Both the position numbers and the translations under genes were made by a program. The notes under the pieces are model-generated. The model ran no database searches. It saw only the letters and a program-made list of their open reading frames with translations, and had not been told where the DNA came from. From assembly GCA_041487355.1 (NCBI GenBank), contig JBGPND010000026.1:1-37090 (forward strand): a stretch of DNA of 37,090 bases, read 5' to 3'. The stretch's first letter is position 1; each line of letters begins with the position of its first letter. Below, one piece after another: positions 16,016 to 23,069 of this stretch. The DNA is from JAMXLO01 sp041487355 (GTDB lineage Bacteria > Pseudomonadota > Alphaproteobacteria > Acetobacterales > Acetobacteraceae).

Positions 16016-17143
16016 ATGCGCATTCTGTACAGCCACCGCATCCAGTCGCGCGACGGGCAGAGCGTGCACGTGGAGGAGCTGGTGGCCGCCTTGCGCGACC
16101 TGGGCCACGAGGTGCTTGTGGTGGGTCCGGGCCTTTACGCCAAGGCGGCGTTCGGCGGCGAGAGCCGGATCGTGTCGCTGATCCGCAGGCACGCGCCGCT
16201 CGCGCTCGGGGAATTGGCCGAGTTCGCCTACAACCTGCCGGCCTATTGGCGGCTGCGCCGCGCCTGCCGACGCTTTCGCCCACATTTTATATATGAGCGG
16301 TACAATCTCTATTACCTGGCCGGCACGCTGCTGGCCCGGCGGACCGGCATACCCCTGTTCCTCGAAGTGAATGCGCCGCTCGCCGAGGAACGTGGCCGGC
16401 ACGGCGGACTGGGGCTGCCGCGCCTGGCCCGCTCCCTGGAGCGCTTCGTCTGGTGTTCGGCCGATCGCGTCCTGGCGGTGACCGGCGTGCTGAAAGGCAT
16501 GATCGCCGCGGCCGGCGTGCCGGCGGGTCGCATCGAGGTGGTGCCGAACGGCATCGATCCGGAGCGCTTCGCCAATCTGCCGGATCGGAGTGCGAAGGAC
16601 GGGCCGGCCGTGCTCGGCTTCGTCGGCTTCGTGCGCGACTGGCACGGGCTGGATGCGGTGATCGCGGCCATGGCGGAGACACGGGACGGGCCGCCGCTCC
16701 GGCTGGAGGTGGTGGGTGACGGCCCGGCGCTGCTGGCACTGCGGCAACAGGCCGCCTCGCTCGGCATCGCCGATCGCGTGCGGTTCACCGGCCTGGTGGG
16801 GCATGACGCGATACCGGCGGTGATCGCCGGCTTCGACATCGCGCTGCAACCGCGCGTCGTGGCCTATGCCTCGCCGTTGAAGCTGTTCGAGTACATGGCC
16901 GCCGGCAAGGCGATCGTCGCCCCGGACCAGGCGAATATCCGCGAGGTGCTGACGGACAGCGAGACGGCGCTGCTGTTCGATCCGCAACGGAAGGGGGCGC
17001 TATGGGGTGCGGTCTGCCGCCTGACCGCCGATCCGGCACTGCGCGCGCGGTTGGGCGCTGCCGCACGCGAGGAGATCACGCGACGCGACTACACGTGGCG
17101 GGGGAATGCGGAGCGGATCATTCGCTGGGCAGCAACTCCTTGA
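16016..17143 (+). CDS. Glycosyltransferase family 4 protein
   Basis: This 375-residue GT-B enzyme is likely to add one sugar during exopolysaccharide repeat-unit assembly. The N-terminal acceptor domain starts MRILYSHR, with EELVAALRDLGHEVLVVG. The C-terminal nucleotide-sugar domain includes VVPNGIDPERF, GFVGFVRDWHGLD and the retaining-GT motif region SPLKLFEYMAAGKAIVAP. The ATG at 16016 is eight bases after the preceding stop; the upstream frame extension to 15926 is in the other gene. Its 3' end overlaps the convergent sulfotransferase gene by 26 bases. Confidence 0.9.
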   Translation: MRILYSHRIQSRDGQSVHVEELVAALRDLGHEVLVVGPGLYAKAAFGGESRIVSLIRRHAPLALGELAEFAYNLPAYWRLRRACRRFRPHFIYERYNLYYLAGTLLARRTGIPLFLEVNAPLAEERGRHGGLGLPRLARSLERFVWCSADRVLAVTGVLKGMIAAAGVPAGRIEVVPNGIDPERFANLPDRSAKDGPAVLGFVGFVRDWHGLDAVIAAMAETRDGPPLRLEVVGDGPALLALRQQAASLGIADRVRFTGLVGHDAIPAVIAGFDIALQPRVVAYASPLKLFEYMAAGKAIVAPDQANIREVLTDSETALLFDPQRKGALWGAVCRLTADPALRARLGAAAREEITRRDYTWRGNAERIIRWAATP

Positions 17144-19052
17144 GCTCGCCAAGCCAGGGCTCGTAACGGCGCCACCGCTCAAGCCCAGCCTTGTTGATCG
17201 GCTGGCGCACCTGCCACAAGCTTGCGGTCCTGACCACGCGCTCATTCAGTTCGGGACGCAGGCATGCATCATCCCATTCGAGCCCGCAGAACGCGATCAG
17301 CCGCCGCGTGCCGGCTTCCGGATCGCCGACCAGCGCCTCGTAATCCACTTCGAGGAAGCGGTCCGCCGGAAGCACCGCCCGCCAGTGGGCCATCAGCCGC
17401 TCATACTCGCGATAGAAATGGACGAGATTGCGTCGCTCGGCGGCGAAGCTCATCGGCGTCTGGAACCGCCTGGTATAGATCGACAGGCAGACATCGACCG
17501 GATTGCGCCGGCAATGGATGATGGCTGCATTCGGGAACAGCGTGTGAATCAGGCCTGCCCGAAAGTAGTTGAACGGCATCTTGTCGGTGACGCGCGCCGC
17601 GTCGGGCGAGATGGCGCTGAGCACAGCAGCAAATTCCGCGGTTAGGCTGCTTGCTCCATCCGGCGACAGCGGGTCGATTTCGCCGCGTTCCCAGGCGGCT
17701 CCCCGCTCGAGCCAGAAGGGGAGTTCTCCCCCGCCCGCGACGGTCGGATGGCTGGAGACGATCTGCTCCACGAGCGTCGTACCTGACCGCGGCATACCCA
17801 GAATGAACACCGGCCGACGATCGTCGACTGCCAGATCGCGACGCTCGATGAAGAAGCTCGGCGTGAAGGTCGTGATCATGCGGTCGATCCGCTGGGCCAG
17901 GGACCGGCGGTCCAGGATCATTTGCGGGCTCCTGATGCGGTTGGCCGCATCGAAATGCCGCATCGCCTCCGCGTAATCGCGGAGATCGTCCATCGCCTTC
18001 CCCAGGGCGAAATGGATGATGACGCGTTCCGGATCGGACAGCGTGTTGTCCTGCAGCAGCCCCGTCATGCGGTCGAGCAGCTCGGCATCGTCCTTGGTGA
18101 CCTTCTTCGAATTGACCAGGCTGAGGTAGCTGATGATCTGCTGCGGGTTCATCGCGACCGCCTGGCTGAAATACCCAACCGCCTCGTCGAATTCGCCGTT
18201 GCCCGCGGCGATGGCTCCGAGCATCTCCATCGCCTTGCTGCAGGCAGGATCGAGGGCGACGGTGCGGCGCAGGGCTTCCTTGGCTGCGGCGAAATTCTGC
18301 TCGACCAGCATCAAGCGCGCCTCGTTCAGCCGGGCCAGCGTGGTATCAGGAGAAGCAGCTATGGCGGCGCGGTAGCTTTCGATTGCTTCGGCAATCCGAC
18401 CCTGCTCGACAAGCAGTTCGGCCAGCCTGTCGTGCGCCTCGGCCAAATTCGGGGCGTGCACAGTGGCACTGCGGTAGCTCTCGATCGCCGCACCGGGCAG
18501 GCCCAGCAGATCGAGGGCAATCGCCAGGCTGAAATGAGCATGCACGTAGTTCGGCTGCAGGGCAGTCGCTTGGCGAAAGCTCGCGACCGCCTGTGGCAGC
18601 AACCGGCAGTTCAGGCAGGCCAGGCCGAGACTGTAGTGGGCCTTGGCGTTGCCGGGTTCGAGCTGCACCGCCTGCTGCAACAGCGGGATGGCGACCATGG
18701 GCTGGTTCTGCAGGATCAGCCGCGCACCGCGACCCACAAGCTGAGCCGCCTGCTGTCGGCTCGCTGCGGCAGGGGCTGGGCGCGGTCCCTGGGCTGGGTT
18801 CGTCGGGGGGCGAGCAGTCAGGGCCTGCCGGAGAGCGGATCGCCAAGGCGCCTGGATATCCGTGTAGTGACCGGCGGGGCTCCCACCCGGCGCGCGAGAT
18901 GCATCACGTTGGGCGCGCACCGGCGCGGCGCGAGCCCCGCCAGATGTACCAACGGGTGCACTGCGAGCCCGCGACAGGCCGCAGCACTGCTTGAACTTGC
19001 GGCCGCTGCCGCAGGGGCAGGAATCGTTGCGGGGTGGCCGGGGAGCGCTCAT
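17118..19052 (-). CDS. SEC-C / TPR / sulfotransferase multidomain protein
   Basis: This 644-residue protein has three parts. Residues 10-25 (CPCGSGRKFKQCCG) are a SEC-C zinc-binding motif. Residues about 95-390 are tetratricopeptide repeats, for example LEPGNAKAHYSLGLA and LQPNYVHAHFSLAIA. Residues about 413-640 are a Sulfotransfer_3-type domain with the PAPS-binding loop FILGMPRSGTTLVEQ and the 3'-phosphate segment HCRRNPVDVCLSIY. It probably sulfates a polysaccharide or protein at the cell surface pathway, the TPR part serving as a docking scaffold. It diverges from the small PEP-CTERM gene. No clear Shine-Dalgarno site precedes the ATG. Confidence 0.88.
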   Translation of the reverse strand: MSAPRPPRNDSCPCGSGRKFKQCCGLSRARSAPVGTSGGARAAPVRAQRDASRAPGGSPAGHYTDIQAPWRSALRQALTARPPTNPAQGPRPAPAAASRQQAAQLVGRGARLILQNQPMVAIPLLQQAVQLEPGNAKAHYSLGLACLNCRLLPQAVASFRQATALQPNYVHAHFSLAIALDLLGLPGAAIESYRSATVHAPNLAEAHDRLAELLVEQGRIAEAIESYRAAIAASPDTTLARLNEARLMLVEQNFAAAKEALRRTVALDPACSKAMEMLGAIAAGNGEFDEAVGYFSQAVAMNPQQIISYLSLVNSKKVTKDDAELLDRMTGLLQDNTLSDPERVIIHFALGKAMDDLRDYAEAMRHFDAANRIRSPQMILDRRSLAQRIDRMITTFTPSFFIERRDLAVDDRRPVFILGMPRSGTTLVEQIVSSHPTVAGGGELPFWLERGAAWERGEIDPLSPDGASSLTAEFAAVLSAISPDAARVTDKMPFNYFRAGLIHTLFPNAAIIHCRRNPVDVCLSIYTRRFQTPMSFAAERRNLVHFYREYERLMAHWRAVLPADRFLEVDYEALVGDPEAGTRRLIAFCGLEWDDACLRPELNERVVRTASLWQVRQPINKAGLERWRRYEPWLGELKELLPSE

Positions 19053-19213
19053 TGCGCGACGTGCCGTTGGATCATCGGTTTACAATAATCCATTCGATGT
19101 TGATCCGGCACCCGATTCTGCTCGTTCGATCGAGCGCCGCCTATTTGTCGGAAAATCTTACATACTCGCGGCAAACTAGGCTCGATCCTCGCGTAACCCA
19201 TTGAAAACCCTCA

Positions 19214-19230
19214 CTGGCACGCGGATTGCT
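19214..19230 (+). promoter_or_regulatory. Sigma-54 (RpoN) -24/-12 promoter of the small PEP-CTERM gene
   Basis: The sequence CTGGCACGCGGATTGCT matches the sigma-54 consensus YTGGCACG-N4-TTGCW at every fixed position. The -24 element is at 19215-19221 and the -12 element at 19226-19230, so transcription should begin near 19241, about 80 bases before the ATG at 19320. It would need an RpoN activator bound upstream in the 160-base AT-richer stretch. Confidence 0.85.
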
Positions 19231-19319
19231 TAATAGTCAGCGCAGGTGTCGGATCGAGGCGGACCAATTGCACTTGGTGCCGGCACAGTGATCGGACGAA
19301 CGGAAGGAGCTTAAGGCGC

Positions 19320-19949
19320 ATGCGCAGGTTTCTACTTTCAGGAGTGGCTCTCCTGGCGTTTGGCGGTGTTGCCAATGCCGTTACGCTTGCGTCGGGTCCT
19401 GTCATTACGTCGGCGGGCGCAGCAGCCCCGGCGGGGACAGGCGTAGGCCCGGACGTCCTCTTTGGTCCGGGCGGTGCGGTTGGTGGCCTCTCGGATGGCG
19501 CCGGAAACCCGGTCCCCCTGATCCCCTTCACCTCGTTCGGCGGGCCAGTGACCATTACGGTCAATGACTGCTGCCTGAATGGCGATGTGTACCAAGTGGC
19601 CGTTGACGGGCTGTACGTCGGCCAGACCATTGGTGTACCGATGGGTCCCCCGGTTGGGACTAACGCAACAACGGCCAGCACCGGGTCGTTCACATTACCG
19701 CTCCTCGCTGGCCTCCATACACTCGGGATAGAAGACATCCTGCTGTCCTACGAGGGGTTCAGCAGCCCGTTCGGCGGAGGCGTGGTTCCGGCGGGTGGTC
19801 CCGGCACCGGCAACCCATACGATCCGGCTGGTCTGACCTTCTCCGTTGACGAGACAATCACCAGGACGCCCGAGCCAATCTCGCTAGCCACCCTCGGCGT
19901 TGGACTGGTGGGCCTTGGCGTCGCCAGGCGGCGGTGGCGGAAAAAGTAA
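19320..19949 (+). CDS. PEP-CTERM sorting-domain protein (small, 209 residues)
   Basis: This secreted protein is a predicted exosortase substrate. It has a signal peptide (MRRFLLSGVALLAFGGVANA) and a C-terminal sorting signal with the PEP motif (TRTPEPISLA), a hydrophobic helix (TLGVGLVGLGVA) and a basic end (RRRWRKK). The middle contains TVNDCCLNGDVYQVAVDG, a pattern common among PEP-CTERM proteins and related secreted proteins, with a vicinal Cys pair. The ATG is preceded by GGAAGGAG (19302-19309). It is transcribed from a consensus sigma-54 promoter and ends at a strong bidirectional hairpin. The exosortase A gene lies about 13 kb to the right. Its own function is unknown. Confidence 0.92.
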   Translation: MRRFLLSGVALLAFGGVANAVTLASGPVITSAGAAAPAGTGVGPDVLFGPGGAVGGLSDGAGNPVPLIPFTSFGGPVTITVNDCCLNGDVYQVAVDGLYVGQTIGVPMGPPVGTNATTASTGSFTLPLLAGLHTLGIEDILLSYEGFSSPFGGGVVPAGGPGTGNPYDPAGLTFSVDETITRTPEPISLATLGVGLVGLGVARRRWRKK

Positions 19950-19970
19950 TTCGGCTCGGACAGGTTCGCC

Positions 19971-19999
19971 AAATGGGGCAGCATTTCGCTGCCCCATTT
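19971..19999. terminator. Bidirectional intrinsic terminator
   Basis: A perfect 12-bp stem AAATGGGGCAGC (19971-19982) / GCTGCCCCATTT (19988-19999) with loop ATTTC sits between the stops of the PEP-CTERM gene and the convergent Hint-domain gene. The A/T ends on each side give a short U run in both directions. Confidence 0.85.
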
Positions 20000-20004
20000 G
20001 CATT

Positions 20005-22713
20005 TCAGGCTGCCCGATGCACGCCGTCATCCGCGAGATACCGCGTGGTGGCGCAGACATACAGCAACAGCTCCAAAGCCCCGCTGTAGCCCTTGAACAG
20101 CGATGCCGGCAGCAGCGCGCCGCCGTCAGTCCAACGGAGACCGCCTGTCGACTCGTAGACGTGGAAGCCGTCCGCCAGACGTGCGTCCGACGCCTTGATC
20201 AGGCCGAACCGCGTCCCCTGGCGCAGCGCGATGCCACGCAACGCGACGCCGAGCACCCGCGGGTCACGCGCCACGCCCAGCTCCGCCGGTGCGGCGGCGC
20301 GTGAGACGATCCGCACGGGTTCGCGCCTGGCCGGCAGCTCGAACAGGTAAGCCTCACGATGCCGCGATGCCGCATCCAGCCGATCGCCATCCACCAGCAG
20401 ATGCAGGTCCGGATCCTCGGTCAGCGGCAAGCCCGGGCGCGGGCCAGTGCGCTCGAGCAGCCGCAACCAGGCCGCGTCAACCACCGGCCCACCGGTCATG
20501 ACCGGTGCGCACGGCTCCTGTGGCGGCAGGTGCCAGCCCGTGTTGGCATTGGCGAACAGCCAGCGATTGCCATCGTCACGGTAGCTCTCCGCCGGCGCGC
20601 CATTGGCCAGCAATACGTCGTGCGTTTCGAGCTCCACGTGATAGATCGCCACTTCCTGTGCGCGGTCGTCCCAGACGATCGAACGGTGGTTCACCAGGAA
20701 CTCCACCGGGATCAGCACGCCGTCCAGAAACAGCGCATGTCCCTTCGTCACATGAAGGTCACTGTGCGGCACGTTGTCGGCCAGCGCTCCGTTGCGCACG
20801 ATGATCGGCGTAGCCGCACCGCGCCGTCCCCGCGTCGCCAGCAGGCGCCCGGCGCCGATCCAGGAAATGCGCCGCGCGACGCCGCTGGCCGTCAGCACCT
20901 CGTCACCCACTGCCAGGCGCTCGACGGAAACCTCACCTGCAGGCGTGGCGATTCCTGTGCCAGCGCAGAAGCAGAGCACCGCAATGTCCGTCCCGCCGCT
21001 GCCGTCGCTGGAAGGGAGCAGGGTGCCGGACACCGGGCCGCTTAGGATCAGGTGATCGGTAATGGTGCCGTTGGTCGCGACCAGCGTACCGCCCGAGTTC
21101 ACCGTTGCCGACATCGAGCCCGGAACGAAGGGCAGGCCAGGCAGGTCGATCGTCCCGTTGGTAGCAAACCCGGCAATCGTGCCACCAAAATGGACTGGGT
21201 CGCCGACAAACAGCAAGCCATTCGCGCCGGCAAAATCGATCGTTTCGCCGATGGATACGGTGCCCTGCGCGTTGAGCGTTCCACCCGCGCCGATCGTTAC
21301 CGAGCCGCTGCCGGTGAGCCCGGCCGCGGTCAGCGTCGAGGGATCGAGCAGGAGCAAGCCGTTGTTCACCAACGCTCCCGCATCCGACAAGCTGGCGCCG
21401 TTCAGCTCCAGTGTGCCGCTGTTGGTAATCGAGCCGCCGGCTGCCAGCGTGTTGCTGCCGGTCATCTGCCAGGACGCGCCGCTGTCCACCGTGATGCGGG
21501 CAAAGTTGACGTAGCGCGAACCAAGTCCGCTCAGCGTGCCGACGGACGCAGCCGAGGCCAGCTCCAGTGTGCTGATCGTGGCGGCGCCGATTGTGTTGCC
21601 GCCGGAGACGGTGCCGGTGAATGTGGCGCCTGGGTCGAACACTACACGGTTGGTCTGGCCGGCCGCGAGTGAGACCGCCGTGCCACCCGATCCAACGATG
21701 CCGCCGGCATTCACCACCGTACCGGCACCGCCGGTAATCCGTACGCCGGTGGCGCCGCTGATCGTGTCGCCGCCCTGGTTGGTGACCGAGCCACCTGCGC
21801 TCAGGCTGACGCCGATGCCGCTGATCGAATTGCCGCTGATGCTGCCCGCATTTACCAGCGTGCCGACGGCGATGTAGATCTCGGCACCAATGAATCCGCT
21901 GATGGCGCCGCTGGCCTGGTTCGTGACGGAGCCACCGCCAACCAGGAAGACGCCGTGGCCGGTCGTGGTATTGTTATTGCCACTGATATCGCCGGCATTC
22001 AGCACCGTGCCGGAGGCGTTCATCTGGATGCCGAGGTAGCCGCCGATCGTGCCGCCGGACTGGTTGGTGACCGAGCCGCCGGAGAGCAGGACGATACCGA
22101 AGCCGCTCGTGGTGTTGCCAGCAATGCTGCCGGCATTCACCACGGTGCCGCTGGCGCCGACGACTTTGACGCCAAAATACCCGCCGATCGTGGCGCTGGA
22201 CTGGTTGGTGATGGAGCCGCCCGCGGTCAGGTAGACGCCGTGACCGCTCGTGACGTTGGCGCCGATGCTGCCGGCATTCACTATTGTGCCGGCGGAAGTC
22301 TTGACCTGGATACCCTGGGCGCCGCTGATTACGCCGCTGCCCTGGTTGGTGACCGAGCCACCCGAGTTCAGGCTGACTCCTATACCGCTCGTCGCATTGC
22401 CACCGATGCTGCCGGCATTCACCACCGTAGCGGCGGCGGTTTTCAACTGGACGCCGATGCCGCCGCTGATCGCGCCGCCCGACTGGTTGGTGACCAAACC
22501 ACCCTGAGCCAGATAGACGCCAAAGCCGGTGGAAGGATTGCCGGTGATGCTGCCGGCGTTCACCACGCTATCCGTGGTGAAGCTGCTTTGCACCCCGGCA
22601 ATGGTTGTCGTGTTGCCGACGACACCCAGGTTCGTCAGCGTGTACCCGGCGCTTGGAAAGCTGAAGCCGGAGACCGTCGTGCCGGCGGCGATCGTCTTGC
22701 TTGTTGTTGCCAT
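20005..22713 (-). CDS. Beta-helix repeat protein with C-terminal Hint_2 domain
   Basis: This 902-residue protein has a repetitive Gly/Ser/Asn-rich first half and a Hint (hedgehog/intein) domain at about 580-720. The Hint domain begins with the nucleophile region CFCAGTGIATPAGE (Cys581 or Cys583), then LAVGDEVLT, HVTKGHALFLDG and ELETHDVLLANGAPAESY, the pattern of the Hint_2 family found in Rhodobacterales and Acetobacteraceae. About seven 47-residue repeats (VVNAGSI...GVxL...GGSVTNQ...G) precede it and predict a right-handed beta helix. The ATG at 22713 has GGGGGGAC upstream; a longer frame to 22860 is not supported. No classical signal peptide, membrane helix or PEP-CTERM end is seen. The function of Hint_2 proteins is not established; self-cleavage is possible. 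Confidence 0.85.
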   Translation of the reverse strand: MATTSKTIAAGTTVSGFSFPSAGYTLTNLGVVGNTTTIAGVQSSFTTDSVVNAGSITGNPSTGFGVYLAQGGLVTNQSGGAISGGIGVQLKTAAATVVNAGSIGGNATSGIGVSLNSGGSVTNQGSGVISGAQGIQVKTSAGTIVNAGSIGANVTSGHGVYLTAGGSITNQSSATIGGYFGVKVVGASGTVVNAGSIAGNTTSGFGIVLLSGGSVTNQSGGTIGGYLGIQMNASGTVLNAGDISGNNNTTTGHGVFLVGGGSVTNQASGAISGFIGAEIYIAVGTLVNAGSISGNSISGIGVSLSAGGSVTNQGGDTISGATGVRITGGAGTVVNAGGIVGSGGTAVSLAAGQTNRVVFDPGATFTGTVSGGNTIGAATISTLELASAASVGTLSGLGSRYVNFARITVDSGASWQMTGSNTLAAGGSITNSGTLELNGASLSDAGALVNNGLLLLDPSTLTAAGLTGSGSVTIGAGGTLNAQGTVSIGETIDFAGANGLLFVGDPVHFGGTIAGFATNGTIDLPGLPFVPGSMSATVNSGGTLVATNGTITDHLILSGPVSGTLLPSSDGSGGTDIAVLCFCAGTGIATPAGEVSVERLAVGDEVLTASGVARRISWIGAGRLLATRGRRGAATPIIVRNGALADNVPHSDLHVTKGHALFLDGVLIPVEFLVNHRSIVWDDRAQEVAIYHVELETHDVLLANGAPAESYRDDGNRWLFANANTGWHLPPQEPCAPVMTGGPVVDAAWLRLLERTGPRPGLPLTEDPDLHLLVDGDRLDAASRHREAYLFELPARREPVRIVSRAAAPAELGVARDPRVLGVALRGIALRQGTRFGLIKASDARLADGFHVYESTGGLRWTDGGALLPASLFKGYSGALELLLYVCATTRYLADDGVHRAA
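21700..22570 (-). repeat. In-frame 141-bp tandem repeats of the Hint protein gene
   Basis: The GGTTGGTGA block recurs at 21777, 21918 (variant), 22062, 22203, 22344 and 22485, with spacings of 141, 144, 141, 141 and 141 bases. The GCCGGCATTCACC block recurs with the same spacing from 21703 to 22552. Each unit codes for 47 residues of the predicted beta helix. Confidence 0.85.
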
Positions 22714-23045
22714 GCTATGTCCCCCCGATGCCGGCAGACCCGGCAGGACGCAGGCCGTCGGCCGCGCTATGCGCCAACGCGCGCGGCCGGCTGATCCCGG
22801 GCTTTGACGCCCGGGAGCATGCCGACCCAGTGATCGCTTTGATCCCCCGCGCGCAAGCACTCATCCGGTCACGCATCAGGGTGTCTGTTATTCTCACGGT
22901 CTGACCGACAGCGGCCACGTTGTTTCTGTGACGCGCGGTTTGACCACCGGTAGCCCTTCCGGGGTTGCGCAACCGGCTCCGCAAACCTTACGGCAGCAAG
23001 ACTACCCGCCACAGCGCTGCTGAGCGGATCGCCCGCCGGGCTGGC
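22714..23045. other. 332-bp non-coding spacer between the Hint and large PEP-CTERM genes
   Basis: No supported gene is seen. It holds the leader of the Hint gene (GGGGGGAC just before the ATG), a perfect 8-bp hairpin TCCCGGGC/GCCCGGGA at 22795-22816 and a 12-bp palindrome GGTTGCGCAACC at 22963-22974. I found no sigma-54 motif and no convincing -35/-10 pair here. Confidence 0.6.
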
Positions 23046-23069
23046 TCAGGGAGTGGTGCTCCCTGAGCC
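23043..23069. terminator. Hairpin overlapping the stop codon of the large PEP-CTERM gene
   Basis: A perfect 11-bp stem GGCTCAGGGAG (23043-23053) / CTCCCTGAGCC (23059-23069) with loop TGGTG covers the last eight codons, including the TGA at 23048-23046. There is no U run after it, so it may be a mRNA 3'-end stabiliser or a weak terminator rather than a full intrinsic terminator. Confidence 0.5.

Noticed and set aside
19128..19260. Repeated GATCGAG words and an inverted GATCGAGC/GCTCGATC pair upstream of the small PEP-CTERM gene
   Set aside because: No counterpart is present upstream of the large PEP-CTERM gene, and the word is common in GC-rich DNA.
20005..20110. A PEP-CTERM signal at the end of the Hint protein
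   Set aside because: The C-terminus (ATTRYLADDGVHRAA) has no PEP motif, hydrophobic helix or basic cluster.
22963..22974. Palindrome GGTTGCGCAACC as an operator
   Set aside because: It is a single copy with no known regulator nearby; it is mentioned only as part of the spacer.
22714..22990. A sigma-54 promoter for the Hint gene
   Set aside because: I searched the spacer on the minus strand for TGGCAC-N5-TTGC and close variants and found none.
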